Positions 18,426 to 27,878 of a stretch of 64,000 bases of DNA are shown here, one piece after another (position 1 is the stretch's first letter; every line of letters begins with the position of its first letter). The notes under the pieces were generated by a model. The model was given only the letters and a program-made list of their open reading frames with translations, had not been told where the DNA came from and did no database searches. Both the position numbers and the translations under genes were made by a program. This DNA comes from an uncultured Clostridium sp. Lineage in GTDB: Bacteria > Bacillota > Clostridia > Clostridiales > Clostridiaceae. Location of the stretch: the NCBI GenBank assembly GCA_934777095.1, contig CAKVNP010000001.1, positions 1-64,000 on the forward strand. Direction: 5' to 3'.

Positions 18426-19241
18426 CTATTTTATTAAATGTGAAGGCTCAACTTTTAGTCTTTGTTCCGCTTCTAAATATTCAATATCAATTATTGAAAC
18501 ATAGTCGCTTACTCTCTTGCTCGCAATACCTATATTATCAACTAATACACCTGTACCAACTAATTCGCTGTCGAATTCTTTTAAAAGATCCTTAATTCCT
18601 TGAGCAGTTCCGCCTCCTCTTAAGAAATCATCGATAAATACACATCTGCTTGATGTCTTCATAGCTTTCTTAGCTAGTGACATCTGTTGTATTCTTCCGC
18701 TAGTTCCTGATAAATAATTTATTGAAACAGTTGGTCCTTCTGTAACCTTATTTTCTCTTCTTATTATTACAAGTTCAATTCCTAAGCTTTTAGCAACTTC
18801 ATATGCTAAAGGAATTCCCTTTGTTTCTACTGTAACTATATAATCAACATCCATATCTTTAAAATATGAAGCTAAAATAACGCCTGCTTTATTTATTATT
18901 TGCGGGTTATACATTATATCTGTCAAGTATATGAAGTTTCCTGGTACTATTCTACCTTCCTCCATTAGTGCATCACATAACTCTTGTGCAAATTCCTTTT
19001 GTTCAGCTTTTCCCATATCAGGAATAAACTTTATACCTCCTGCAGCCCCAGAAATAGTTTCAACTTTACCCATTTCTAACTTTTGAAGAACTTCTCTTAC
19101 AATTACTATATCTTCACTTATAGTTGATTTGGCAGCGTTTAATAAATCCGAAAATTTATTTAACCCAATAACTTTATTTGGTGTTTCAACTAATATCTTT
19201 GTAATGGCCACAACTCTATTATTTCTGCTTAATTTTTCCAT
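18426..19241 (-). CDS. purR: Pur operon repressor PurR
   Basis: The 271-residue protein has an N-terminal winged helix (1-75) and a PRPP-binding phosphoribosyltransferase-like domain with motif CVFIDDFLRGGGTA. PurR represses purine genes and is released by PRPP. The start is the ATG at 19241, preceded by AAAGGAG; an upstream in-frame ATG at 19307 lacks a ribosome binding site. It begins the conserved purR-spoVG-glmU-prs order. Confidence 0.95.
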   Translation of the reverse strand: MEKLSRNNRVVAITKILVETPNKVIGLNKFSDLLNAAKSTISEDIVIVREVLQKLEMGKVETISGAAGGIKFIPDMGKAEQKEFAQELCDALMEEGRIVPGNFIYLTDIMYNPQIINKAGVILASYFKDMDVDYIVTVETKGIPLAYEVAKSLGIELVIIRRENKVTEGPTVSINYLSGTSGRIQQMSLAKKAMKTSSRCVFIDDFLRGGGTAQGIKDLLKEFDSELVGTGVLVDNIGIASKRVSDYVSIIDIEYLEAEQRLKVEPSHLIK

Positions 19242-19266
19242 TTTTATCTCCTTTCTAACAAATCGT

Positions 19267-19279
19267 AAACACGAACCAT
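19267..19279. promoter_or_regulatory. Possible PurBox near the purR start
   Basis: AAACACGAACCAT matches the PurBox consensus AWWWCCGAACWWT at 10 of 13 positions, 26 bp upstream of the purR start codon. Autoregulation by PurR is plausible. I found no clear second inverted box. Confidence 0.3.
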
Positions 19280-19489
19280 ACCGTTTTTTTCTAACTGTAA
19301 TATTCATATTTTATTCTAAAATAAGCTTATTATCAATAGTTTTGCCGGTTTATTTATATTATTTCTTATTCTTTAGATAGTTTTTTATTTTTTTATATGA
19401 AATTATTTCATATATTTATTATTTTTTGTGTTCAAGTGAGATAATTTGTATATAATTATAGATATATTAAACTTAAAGGAGTTGATATT

Positions 19490-20869
19490 TTGTCTTTTGA
19501 TTTAAATGCTGATAAGCATAAAAAAGTACACTTTATAGGAATTGGTGGAGTCAGCATGAGCGGGCTTGCTGCTGTTCTATTAACAAAAGGATATAAAGTA
19601 TCTGGTTCTGATTCAAAAGAATCTGATGTTTTAGATAAATTAAGAGAAGAAGGCGCTGAAATTTACATCGGCCATAAAGCAGAAAATTTAAAAAATGTTG
19701 ATTTAGTTGTATATACTGCTGCTATTCCAGCAGATAACCCTGAATTACAAGAAGCTAAAAATAAGAATATCGAACTTATGGATAGAGCTGAATTTTTAGG
19801 ATATATTATGAAGGGGCATAAGTATAATGTTGCTGTAGCAGGTACTCACGGAAAAACAACTACAACATCAATGCTTTCTCTAGTAACTTTAGAAGCTGAT
19901 CTTGATCCTACAATTTTAGTAGGTGGTAACGTAGATGCTATTAACGGAAACTTCAAAATAGGTGAAAGTGAGTATTTTGTTACTGAAGCATGTGAATATA
20001 AAGCTTCATTCTTAAAATTCTACCCTTATATTGGAATAATCTTAAATATAGATGCTGATCATTTAGATTACTATAGAGATATTAACCACATAGAAGATAC
20101 CTTCAAAAAATTTGCTGATTTAATTCCAGCTGATGGATATCTAATTGGATGTGCTGAAGATACTAGAGTTAAGGAAGTACTTACTTATGCAAAATGTAAC
20201 ACTATGAGCTATGGATTTACTGATGCTGATGTTACAGCAAAAAATATTACATTTAATAATAAAGGATGTGCATCATTTACAGTATGCCACAAAGGGAAGG
20301 ATTTATTTGATGTTACATTAAGCACAACTGGCAGACATAACATCTTAAATGCCTTAGCTACAATCTGTACTTCAATCATCTTAAATATACCAGCAGACGC
20401 AGTTACAGAAGGTTTAGCAAAATGTAAAGGAGCCCATAAGCGTTTTGAATACAAAGGTGAATTTAATGGTGCTACAGTAGTTGATGATTATGCTCATCAC
20501 CCTGCTGAAATAAAAGCAACATTAAATACTGCAAAGCTTATACCTCATAAAAAGGTATACTGTGTATTCCAGCCTCATACTTATACAAGAACTAAAACAT
20601 TATTTGACGAATTTACAACTTGTTTTAATGAAGCTGATGAATTAATACTTATGGATATCTATGCTGCTCGTGAAAAAGATACTGGCTTAGTTTCATCTAA
20701 TGAATTAGGTGATGCAATAAGAAAAACTGGCATGAACTGTAAAAATATCCACAGTCATGAAGAAGCTGCAAAATATTTATCTGAAATAGCAAATGAAGGC
20801 GACTTAATACTTACTGTTGGAGCTGGTGATGTAGTTAAAGTTGGCGAAATGCTATTAAATAATAAATAA
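19490..20869 (+). CDS. murC: UDP-N-acetylmuramate--L-alanine ligase
   Basis: A 459-residue Mur ligase: Rossmann-type UDP-binding domain ([17 protein letters not shown]), ATP-binding central domain with P-loop [10 protein letters not shown], and C-terminal domain with [10 protein letters not shown]. It adds L-Ala to UDP-MurNAc in the cytoplasm. The start codon is TTG, supported by AAAGGAG eight bases upstream (19475-19481). It is divergent from purR. Confidence 0.97.
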   Translation: MSFDLNADKHKKVHFIGIGGVSMSGLAAVLLTKGYKVSGSDSKESDVLDKLREEGAEIYIGHKAENLKNVDLVVYTAAIPADNPELQEAKNKNIELMDRAEFLGYIMKGHKYNVAVAGTHGKTTTTSMLSLVTLEADLDPTILVGGNVDAINGNFKIGESEYFVTEACEYKASFLKFYPYIGIILNIDADHLDYYRDINHIEDTFKKFADLIPADGYLIGCAEDTRVKEVLTYAKCNTMSYGFTDADVTAKNITFNNKGCASFTVCHKGKDLFDVTLSTTGRHNILNALATICTSIILNIPADAVTEGLAKCKGAHKRFEYKGEFNGATVVDDYAHHPAEIKATLNTAKLIPHKKVYCVFQPHTYTRTKTLFDEFTTCFNEADELILMDIYAAREKDTGLVSSNELGDAIRKTGMNCKNIHSHEEAAKYLSEIANEGDLILTVGAGDVVKVGEMLLNNK

Positions 20870-20923
20870 TCGCTGAAGATATACGAAAATATTTTTATTA
20901 AAAAAAATAATAGAGGTGAACAA

Positions 20924-21742
20924 ATGGACTTAATAACTAAAATCAAAGCATCTGCAGACTATATATTAAAGCAAAGCAAATACACTCCTGAAATAGGATT
21001 AATTCTTGGATCTGGCTTAGGCTCTTTAGCTGATTCAATTGAAGACGCTGAATACTATAACTACTCTGACATCCCTTACTTCCCTACTTCAACTGTAGAA
21101 GGCCATAAAGGACGTTTGGTTATTGGGATGCTAGGTGGCAAGCAAGTTATTGCAATGCAAGGAAGATTCCATTACTACGAAGGGTATTCTATGAATGAAG
21201 TTACTTTCCCAGTAAGAGTAATGAAGCTTTTAGGCGTATCAAAATTAGTAGTAACTAATGCTTGTGGCGCAGCAAATCCAGATTTAGCTCCTGGAGACTT
21301 AATGGTAATAACAGACCACATTAACTTCTGTGGCACTAATCCATTAATAGGTGCTAATTTAGATGAATTTGGACCAAGATTCCCAGATATGTCAGAGGCT
21401 TATAGTTTAGAACTTAGAAATAAGGTTCTATCTATTGGAGAAAACTTAGGCTTAAACTTAAAGCAAGGAGTATATACTATGTTCTCAGGACCTACATATG
21501 AGACACCTGCTGAAGTTCGTTTAGCTAGAATCCTTGGTGGAGATACAGTTGGTATGTCTACAGTACCAGAAGTTATTATAGCTAACCACTGTGGAATCAA
21601 GACTGTTGGTATTTCATGCATAACAAATATGGCTGCTGGAATACTAAATCAGCCATTAAGCCACGAAGAAGTTATGGAAACGTCAGCTAAAGTTAAAAAT
21701 GATTTCATCAAGCTTATGAATAAAATTGTAGAAACAATTTAA
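20924..21742 (+). CDS. Purine nucleoside phosphorylase
   Basis: The 272-residue trimeric-type PNP has the phosphate loop LGSGLGSLADSI, GHKGRLVIG, FHYYEGYSM, VTNACGAANPDLAPGDLM and the base-binding EVI...NH pair near VGMSTVPEVIIANHCG. It cleaves guanosine and inosine with phosphate for purine salvage. It follows murC by 54 bp and may be cotranscribed. It converges on the M24 peptidase gene. Confidence 0.95.
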   Translation: MDLITKIKASADYILKQSKYTPEIGLILGSGLGSLADSIEDAEYYNYSDIPYFPTSTVEGHKGRLVIGMLGGKQVIAMQGRFHYYEGYSMNEVTFPVRVMKLLGVSKLVVTNACGAANPDLAPGDLMVITDHINFCGTNPLIGANLDEFGPRFPDMSEAYSLELRNKVLSIGENLGLNLKQGVYTMFSGPTYETPAEVRLARILGGDTVGMSTVPEVIIANHCGIKTVGISCITNMAAGILNQPLSHEEVMETSAKVKNDFIKLMNKIVETI

Positions 21743-21743
21743 T

Positions 21744-21914
21744 TTAATTATGAATTATGAATGACGAATGATGAATTAAGGAAAAAATTTCTGTAAGGAA
21801 TTTAATATAAAAAGGTCAAATGCAATAAGCATTTGACCTTTTTACTTTATTTAGAAGAAACTCACTAGGAGTTTCCACCGAAATTCATCATTCATAATTC
21901 GTCATTCATCATTA
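21744..21914. repeat. Palindromic MITE-like repeat, copy A
   Basis: The gap between the two convergent genes is bounded by inverted arms: left 21744-21779 contains GAATGACGAATGATGAATT, right 21882-21914 carries AATTCATCATTCATAATTC. Inside is a small hairpin, GAAACTC/GGAGTTTC (21857-21875), which recurs in the other copies, plus the shared terminator. It resembles copy B at 26.8 kb. Confidence 0.7.
21809..21843. terminator. Bidirectional terminator between PNP and M24 peptidase genes
   Basis: A 15-bp perfect stem, AAAAAGGTCAAATGC / GCATTTGACCTTTTT, around AATAA serves both convergent genes. It lies within repeat copy A. Confidence 0.9.
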
Positions 21915-22991
21915 TTATAAAACAACGATTTCTTTTGTTACTGAGTTAAGAACTTCGCATCCATCTTTAGTTACTAACACTAAGTCTTCAATTCTAACAC
22001 CAATATTATCTTTTAAGTAAATTCCTGGTTCAATTGAGAAAATCATTCCGCTCTTTACTTCTTCATGATTTACACCACTTACATCACCGAAATCATGTAC
22101 TTCAATTCCTATACTATGCCCAGTTCTATGGGTAAAGTATTCACCATATCCAGCTTCAGTTATTAAACTTCTTGCTGCATTATCTATATCTGAGAATTTA
22201 ACCCCTTCTTTAACTATAGAAATAGCTTTTTCATTAGCACTCTTAACTATATTATAAACTTCTGCATGCTCTTTACTTGGCTCTTCTCCAATAAATACAG
22301 TTCTCGTCATATCTGAACAGTAGCTATTATATTTTCCACCTATATCTAATACAATACTGTCGCCATTTTTAATTATATCCTTGCCTGTTCCATGATGTGG
22401 ATCTGCCCCATTAGGAGATGTAGCTATTATTGGTGAAAATGAAAATCCTGATGCACCTTCTGATTCATATAGTTCTGCTAAAAGACCTTCATAATACTTT
22501 TCACTCTTTCCTGGAACTAAATTATCCCATAATTTAAGCATTACTTTATCGTTTATTTTTGATGAATCTTTCATTAATTGAATTTCTTCTTCATCTTTAA
22601 TCATTCTTACTCTATCCATTATTAATGAGCCGTTAACAAATCCTTTAGCTGCATTATTATTGATCATCTGGATTAGAAAACGTGCTGGCCAGTCCTTGTC
22701 TATTCCTAATACTTCATTTTTATTGATAAATTTCATTAATTTATCAATTGGATTTTCAGTATCTTCATACCAAATCATTTCAACACCTAAATCCTCATAT
22801 ACTGGAAACAACTTATTTATTATCATTTTATGATCGCCAGACTTATTTAGATATAATGCCAGCATTCTTTCACCTGGATGTATCCATTTTCCTGTTAAAT
22901 AGAAAATAGATGCAGGTGATGTAATTATTATTTGTGATAATCCTTCTTGTTCCATTCCTCTTATTAATTTATTAACTCTACTATTTTTCAT
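21915..22991 (-). CDS. M24-family Xaa-Pro dipeptidase-like peptidase
   Basis: A 358-residue pita-bread metallopeptidase: creatinase-like N-domain (1-125), catalytic domain with metal ligands in VLDIGGKYNSYCSDMTRT (two Asp), HRTGHSIGIEVHD (His), IFSIEPGIY (Glu) and VRIEDLVLVT (Glu). The family removes residues preceding proline. The short N-domain resembles PepQ/YpdF-type enzymes, so aminopeptidase or dipeptidase are both possible. GGAGGAATT precedes the ATG. Confidence 0.88.
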   Translation of the reverse strand: MKNSRVNKLIRGMEQEGLSQIIITSPASIFYLTGKWIHPGERMLALYLNKSGDHKMIINKLFPVYEDLGVEMIWYEDTENPIDKLMKFINKNEVLGIDKDWPARFLIQMINNNAAKGFVNGSLIMDRVRMIKDEEEIQLMKDSSKINDKVMLKLWDNLVPGKSEKYYEGLLAELYESEGASGFSFSPIIATSPNGADPHHGTGKDIIKNGDSIVLDIGGKYNSYCSDMTRTVFIGEEPSKEHAEVYNIVKSANEKAISIVKEGVKFSDIDNAARSLITEAGYGEYFTHRTGHSIGIEVHDFGDVSGVNHEEVKSGMIFSIEPGIYLKDNIGVRIEDLVLVTKDGCEVLNSVTKEIVVL

Positions 22992-23266
22992 AATTCCTCC
23001 ACTATTATTTAATTTATACTTTTATAGTACCTTAAATAAAACATAATATCTATTATTTACAATAACAAACTACTTTATAGCCTTATATTTTTAAATATAT
23101 TTATACTACATAACTCTTTTATATTCATAATTTTTTCTCTCAAATTACTTTTTTACCAATTTTTTAATTATTTTAAAAAAATATAGATTTTTATTCATTT
23201 AACCTGTACAATTAATACATATTTATACATTATTCATCATTTTATGATAAGGAGAGGAATTTTACA

Positions 23267-23941
23267 ATGACACTAATAGGTATTTTAATTATTATAGTAG
23301 GATTTGCGCTTAAGCTTGATACTATTGCCGTAGTAATCTCTGCCGGAGTAATAACTGGTTTAGTTGCAGATATGAGTATTACTGAAATACTTTCTACTTT
23401 AGGACAAGCATTTATTACTAACAGAACTACTTGCTTATTCATGCTTACTTTACCTGTAATCGGTTTATGCGAAAGATATGGATTAAAAGCAAAAGCTATC
23501 GACCTAATCAAAAAGGCAAAAGGATTATCTACTGGATTATTATTAAGCGGATATACTTTTATCAGAGAAGCTACAATTGGTATGGGCGTAACTCTTGGAG
23601 GGCATCCTCAATTTGTTAGACCTATAATAAACCCAATGGCTGAAGGAGCTTCAATTGCAAAATATAAAGAATTAGATGATAAAGATATCGATAAAATCAA
23701 AGCTTACTCTGCAGCTGCTGATAATATCGGAAACTTCTTTGGACAAAACTTATTTATTGCAAATTCAGGTGTATTACTTATTGCAAGTACACTCCAAGCA
23801 TTAGGCTTTGATGTTGATGCATTAGCTATTTCAAAAGCTGCTATACCAGTTGCAATAATTGCATTTATTCTTTGTTTCATTCAAAACTATCTTTTAGATA
23901 AAAGCTTAAATAGAAAATATAATTCAAAAAATAATAAGTAA
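23267..23941 (+). CDS. DUF969 membrane protein, putative 5-oxoproline transporter subunit
   Basis: The 224-residue protein has about six membrane segments beginning MTLIGILIIIVGFALKLDTIAVVISAGVITGL, with conserved polar motif REATIGMGVTLGGHPQFVRPIINPMAEGA, characteristic of DUF969. DUF969 and DUF979 proteins occur as a pair near 5-oxoprolinase or pyroglutamyl-peptidase genes and are proposed to transport 5-oxoproline together. Here DUF979 and pcp follow directly. AAGGAGAGG precedes the ATG. Confidence 0.88.
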   Translation: MTLIGILIIIVGFALKLDTIAVVISAGVITGLVADMSITEILSTLGQAFITNRTTCLFMLTLPVIGLCERYGLKAKAIDLIKKAKGLSTGLLLSGYTFIREATIGMGVTLGGHPQFVRPIINPMAEGASIAKYKELDDKDIDKIKAYSAAADNIGNFFGQNLFIANSGVLLIASTLQALGFDVDALAISKAAIPVAIIAFILCFIQNYLLDKSLNRKYNSKNNK

Positions 23942-23953
23942 GGAGTAAATTTT

Positions 23954-24883
23954 ATGGATATCACAACTATTTCTACATATTTATTAGAAATATTCTATAT
24001 TTTTATAGGATTATTTATGGCCATAACTATGGTCTTTACATTAAAAGATAAAAATCATAAAACTAGAATTGGTACTGCTGCATTTTGGGGAATAGTATCA
24101 GCAATGTTCTTATTCGGTAAGTTTATTCCTTCCACTATTTTAGGAGCATTAATTGTAGTAATTGGATTATTATCAGCATTTAAACAAATTAATATAGGTA
24201 CATTAAAGCAATTAGATTCTACAGCTGTAGAATTAAAAGCTCAAAAATTAGGATTAAAAATATTTATTCCTGCATTAACTATAGCTGTAGTTGCTATGGC
24301 AGTAGCTCAATTTACTCCACTTTCTGGAACAGTTGCAATTGGAATAGCTTCTGTTACAGCTTTAATCATTGCATTTTTATTCACTAAAGCTACTCCAAAG
24401 GAACTTATTGAAGATAGTAATAGAATGTTCCAATCAGTTGGTGTATTTTCAATACTTCCTTTATTACTAGCTTCTTTAGGAGCATTATTCACTGCTGCAG
24501 GAGTTGGTGATACAATATCAAATATAATTTCTAATGTAATTCCAGAAGGAAATGCTTTAGTAGGTGTTATAGCTTATTGCTTAGGAATGGCTATCTTTAC
24601 TGCAATAATGGGAAATGCATTTGCAGCATTCTCAGTAATAACTGTTGGAATAGGAGTACCTTTTGTATTTATGCAAGGTGGAAATCCTGTAATCTGTGGT
24701 ACTTTAGCAATGACTGCTGGATTCTGCGGAACATTATTAACTCCAATGGCAGCAAACTTTAACATGTTACCTTCTGCTTTACTAGAAATGAAAGATAAAA
24801 ATGGTGTAATTAAAGCACAAGCACCTTTCGCTATAATTTTATTAATTGTACACATAATATTAATGTATACATTAGGATTTTAA
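23954..24883 (+). CDS. DUF979 membrane protein, putative 5-oxoproline transporter subunit
   Basis: A 309-residue protein with about nine membrane segments, including the conserved MGNAFAAFSVITVGIGVPFVFMQGG and FCGTLLTPMAANFN regions of DUF979. It starts 12 bp after the DUF969 gene and is presumably its partner. Transport of pyroglutamate is inferred from family co-occurrence and from the adjacent pyroglutamyl peptidase. Confidence 0.88.
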   Translation: MDITTISTYLLEIFYIFIGLFMAITMVFTLKDKNHKTRIGTAAFWGIVSAMFLFGKFIPSTILGALIVVIGLLSAFKQINIGTLKQLDSTAVELKAQKLGLKIFIPALTIAVVAMAVAQFTPLSGTVAIGIASVTALIIAFLFTKATPKELIEDSNRMFQSVGVFSILPLLLASLGALFTAAGVGDTISNIISNVIPEGNALVGVIAYCLGMAIFTAIMGNAFAAFSVITVGIGVPFVFMQGGNPVICGTLAMTAGFCGTLLTPMAANFNMLPSALLEMKDKNGVIKAQAPFAIILLIVHIILMYTLGF

Positions 24884-24910
24884 TAGATTTTAATTAAGGA
24901 TGTGAATTCA

Positions 24911-25552
24911 ATGAAAGTTTTAATAACAGGCTTTGACCCATTTGGCGGTGAAAGTATAAATCCTGCTTTAGAAGCTGTAAAAGCATTACCTGATACAATA
25001 TGTAACTCAGAAATAATTAAACTTGAAATACCTACTGTATTTCGTAAATCTTTAGAAAAAATAGAAGAAGCAATAGAAAAACATAATCCAGATATAGTTA
25101 TTTCTGTTGGCCAAGCTGGTGGACGTTTTGGTATTACTCCTGAAAGAGTTGCTATAAATATTGATGATGCTAGAATTGAAGATAATGAAAAAAATCAACC
25201 AATAGATATATCTATTTTTGAAGATGGACAAACTGCTTATTTCACAAACCTTCCTATTAAAGCTATGGTTAAAGAAATGCAGGATGCTGGTATCCCAGGA
25301 TCTGTATCAAATACAGCAGGTACTTTTGTCTGCAACCACGTTATGTATGGAATCTTATATATGATAGATAAAAAATATCCAAATATAAAAGGTGGATTTA
25401 TCCATGTTCCATACATTCCAGCACAAGTAGTCAGCAAACCTAATATGCCTTCAATGTCTATAAGTGATATAACTAAGGGATTAGAATTATGTATTAAAGC
25501 TGCTTTAGAAAACACTGAAGATGTTAAAGCTGTTGGAGGAGAAATCTGCTAA
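24911..25552 (+). CDS. pcp: Pyroglutamyl-peptidase I
   Basis: The 213-residue C15 cysteine peptidase starts [19 protein letters not shown], has catalytic Glu in [11 protein letters not shown], Cys in [15 protein letters not shown], and His in [10 protein letters not shown]. It removes N-terminal 5-oxoproline from peptides. The ATG at 24911 has AAGGA ten bases upstream; a GTG at 24902 is too close to that site. Its stop codon overlaps the next start. Confidence 0.96.
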   Translation: MKVLITGFDPFGGESINPALEAVKALPDTICNSEIIKLEIPTVFRKSLEKIEEAIEKHNPDIVISVGQAGGRFGITPERVAINIDDARIEDNEKNQPIDISIFEDGQTAYFTNLPIKAMVKEMQDAGIPGSVSNTAGTFVCNHVMYGILYMIDKKYPNIKGGFIHVPYIPAQVVSKPNMPSMSISDITKGLELCIKAALENTEDVKAVGGEIC

Positions 25553-25977
25553 TGGAAAATATCAATTTATTTGTTTATGGAAGTTTAAGACCTAATTTCT
25601 TTAACTTCGAGAAATATTTGGACGGAAAAACTCTAGATATTAAACCAGCTGTTTTAAAGAACATGAATTTATATCATATGCCTTATAAAGGTTATCCAGC
25701 CATTACTCCAGGTGATGATGTAGTTTTTGGTGAAGTAATTACCGTAAAAGATTATGATTCAACTGTAAAAGCTATTGATATTATGGAAGGATTTTTAGGT
25801 GAAAATAATCCAGCTAATGAATATCATAAAATTCTTGTTGAAGTTGAACATATAGACTCTTCAAAAAAAGAAAAATGCTATACATATTTTTATAATCGTG
25901 ATATAGATAATAATTTCATAGAACAAGCCATATATATAGAACATGGAGATTGGAAAAAATATATGCTTGAAAAGTAA
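25552..25977 (+). CDS. Gamma-glutamylcyclotransferase (AIG2-like) family protein
   Basis: The 141-residue protein opens with NLFVYGSLRPN, the GGCT/AIG2 loop that binds the gamma-glutamyl group, and has a conserved acidic residue in IDIMEGF at the expected position of the catalytic Glu. Relatives convert gamma-glutamyl amines or amino acids to 5-oxoproline. It overlaps pcp (TAATG) and ends the operon at a terminator. The substrate is uncertain. Confidence 0.82.
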   Translation: MENINLFVYGSLRPNFFNFEKYLDGKTLDIKPAVLKNMNLYHMPYKGYPAITPGDDVVFGEVITVKDYDSTVKAIDIMEGFLGENNPANEYHKILVEVEHIDSSKKEKCYTYFYNRDIDNNFIEQAIYIEHGDWKKYMLEK

Positions 25978-25978
25978 C

Positions 25979-26002
25979 AAAGTTCCGCATCTGCGGAACT
26001 TT
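25979..26002 (+). terminator. Terminator of the 5-oxoproline operon
   Basis: AAAGTTCCGC and GCGGAACTTT form a 10-bp stem with an ATCT loop, directly after the cyclotransferase-like gene. Confidence 0.9.
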
Positions 26003-26072
26003 ATTATTTAGTAATAATTTTTTTATCTTTAGTGATATAATAAGTATATAAATATATTGGAGGATTAATACG

Positions 26073-26771
26073 ATGAAGATAGCTGCTATATCAGATATAC
26101 ATGGAAATATATATGCACTCATGAAAGTTTTAGAAGATATAGATGAACAAGGAGTAGATAAAATTATTTGTTTAGGCGATTTTGTGGGCTATGGACCTCA
26201 CCCAAATGAAGTCATAGCATTAATTAAAAGACGTGAAATACCTTGTATAAAAGGTAATTACGATGCTTCAGTAGTAGATGGAGCTTTTACTTACATAAGA
26301 AATACTGAAGTGAATTCTTTCTCTTTACCTTGGACTTGCTCTGAGCTAAGAACTTCAAATAAGTTTTATCTTGACTCTCTGCCACCACATTTAAAATATA
26401 CTTTTAATGGCGTAAATATTTCCTTTACCCATGGAAGCCATAATACGATAAACGAATATCTATTTGAAGATGCAGAAAATACAGCTAAGGCAATGGAAAG
26501 TTTTGAGGGTGATGTACTAGTATGTGCACATACACATATTCCTTTCACTAAAAAATATGGACAAAAGCTTCTTATTAATGTAGGAAGTGTGGGCAAGCCT
26601 AAAATTGGCAGACCAAACTGCACCTATTCTATTATAGATATTAATGAAGCTGGAATTGTAAATGTTACTAATAGAGAAATAGAATATGATTATAAAAAAA
26701 TAGTTAAGGACTGCACTATGTTAAGCTTCCCTAACTCACTCGTAAACTCATACGAAACAGGGTTAGAATAA
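26073..26771 (+). CDS. Calcineurin-like metallophosphoesterase (YfcE/MJ0936-type)
   Basis: A 232-residue protein containing all metal-binding blocks in order: SDIHGN, GDFVGYGPHP, GNYDASV, FTHGSH and CAHTHIP. This is the short single-domain phosphodiesterase type. The natural substrate cannot be told. TGGAGG precedes the ATG, and a palindromic repeat follows the gene. Confidence 0.88.
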   Translation: MKIAAISDIHGNIYALMKVLEDIDEQGVDKIICLGDFVGYGPHPNEVIALIKRREIPCIKGNYDASVVDGAFTYIRNTEVNSFSLPWTCSELRTSNKFYLDSLPPHLKYTFNGVNISFTHGSHNTINEYLFEDAENTAKAMESFEGDVLVCAHTHIPFTKKYGQKLLINVGSVGKPKIGRPNCTYSIIDINEAGIVNVTNREIEYDYKKIVKDCTMLSFPNSLVNSYETGLE

Positions 26772-26776
26772 ATAAG

Positions 26777-26952
26777 TTAATTACGAATTATGAGTGATGA
26801 ATGATAAATTGATGAAAGAATTTCTCGTTTAGAGAAATTCTGAATAAATGCACTAAAATGCCATAGGCATTTTATAAAAACATAAAATACAGAAACTCCG
26901 AAGGAGTTTCAACAACAATTCATCACTCGTAATTCATAATTCGTAATTTATA
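26777..26952. repeat. Palindromic MITE-like repeat, copy B
   Basis: The left arm (26777-26816, with TTACGAATTATGAGTGATGA) and right arm (26917-26952, with CATCACTCGTAATTCATAAT) are inverted. Between them are three hairpins: GAATTTCTC/GAGAAATTC, AAAATGCC/GGCATTTT and GAAACTCC/GGAGTTTC. It has the same plan as copy A and no coding potential. Confidence 0.75.
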
Positions 26953-26984
26953 GTTTTCTCACTTTTCTCACAGTTATCTATCTG

Positions 26985-27482
26985 TTAATCATTTATCAGT
27001 TTTCCTACCACCGGCAGACTTTCAATATATTTTTGCTGTTCTTCGTGACACGTATCAAATGATGAGGTTAAATCTTTACCAGCACTTACTCCATAATGTT
27101 TTCCAGCACTCCAATCATTGGCATCAGTCACATCATAAATAACTCCATTTATTGCTACATATGCCGCTCTTCCATCTACTCCGTTATATTTAGCTAACTC
27201 TTCAGCTGTTAAGTCTTGTCGTTGCCCTCTTATAATATCTTCTAATGAGATATTTTCTTCTGAAAATTTTCTGCTTACCATCTTTTCCATACGACTTCTG
27301 TTATATGTTGAGTCCAAATATGATCTTTCCTTAACTGCGTTTAAATAATCCTCTACATCATTACAAACTTCATCAATAACTGTAGCTATAATCCTGTTAT
27401 ACTTTTTAGGATATATCTCAAGCATAGTCTTTAATTTATTAATTTCATAGTATCTCTTTTCTAAAAACTTATTATCATTCAT
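26985..27482 (-). CDS. Cytochrome b5-like heme/steroid-binding domain protein
   Basis: The 165-residue protein has a basic helical N-terminal region (1-85) and a C-terminal cytochrome b5-like domain (about 90-163): LTAEELAKYNGVDGRAAYVAINGVIYDVTDANDWSAG. It then carries HYGVSAGKDLTSSF and CHEEQQ. Membrane helices and a signal peptide are absent, so it is cytosolic. Family members bind heme or related ligands; the role in an anaerobe is unknown. Confidence 0.8.
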   Translation of the reverse strand: MNDNKFLEKRYYEINKLKTMLEIYPKKYNRIIATVIDEVCNDVEDYLNAVKERSYLDSTYNRSRMEKMVSRKFSEENISLEDIIRGQRQDLTAEELAKYNGVDGRAAYVAINGVIYDVTDANDWSAGKHYGVSAGKDLTSSFDTCHEEQQKYIESLPVVGKLIND

Positions 27483-27531
27483 TTCTTACTCCAAAATAAA
27501 ATAATCTCCAAATATATATTATGAATTTAAG

Positions 27532-27560
27532 TTGCAAATGTTAGTAAACTATTGTAAAAT
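27532..27560 (+). promoter_or_regulatory. Promoter of the asnS T-box transcript
   Basis: TTGCAA (27532-27537) and TAAAAT (27555-27560) with a 17-bp spacer stand about 25 bp before T-box stem I. Confidence 0.7.
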
Positions 27561-27585
27561 CGAATTATTAAATGTAAATATTGAA

Positions 27586-27853
27586 ATTACTATGAAGAGA
27601 AGAGTAACTATTGAAGGTAGTTTTTAGCGAATAAGGGATGGTGCGAGCCTTATACGAAATCAATAGCGAAGAACATCTCGGAGTTTCTAACCGAAAAAGA
27701 TAAATAATTAGATTTATACTTTAGTAGGCTTAGACGGGTTTAATCCGTTATTAATTTTGCTTTATGCACTAAGTGGCCTATTTTTAGGCAATTTGGGTGG
27801 TACCACGTAAGTTATCCTTTCGTCCCATTATTTTGGGATGAAAGGTTTTTTTA
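27586..27853 (+). promoter_or_regulatory. T-box riboswitch, asparagine specifier, upstream of asnS
   Basis: Stem I begins near AGAGAAGAGTAAC and contains the AG-bulge-type segment GGGATGGTGCGAGCC. The specifier loop reads GAAG-AAC-ATCTCGGAG, giving an AAC (Asn) codon at 27672-27674. The T-box sequence TGGTACCACG (27799-27808) is followed by a terminator CCTTTCGTCCCA/TGGGATGAAAGG with a T-run. Uncharged tRNA-Asn should favour antitermination and asnS expression. Confidence 0.93.
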
Positions 27854-27878
27854 TTATTTATAATTTTAGGAGGACAAT

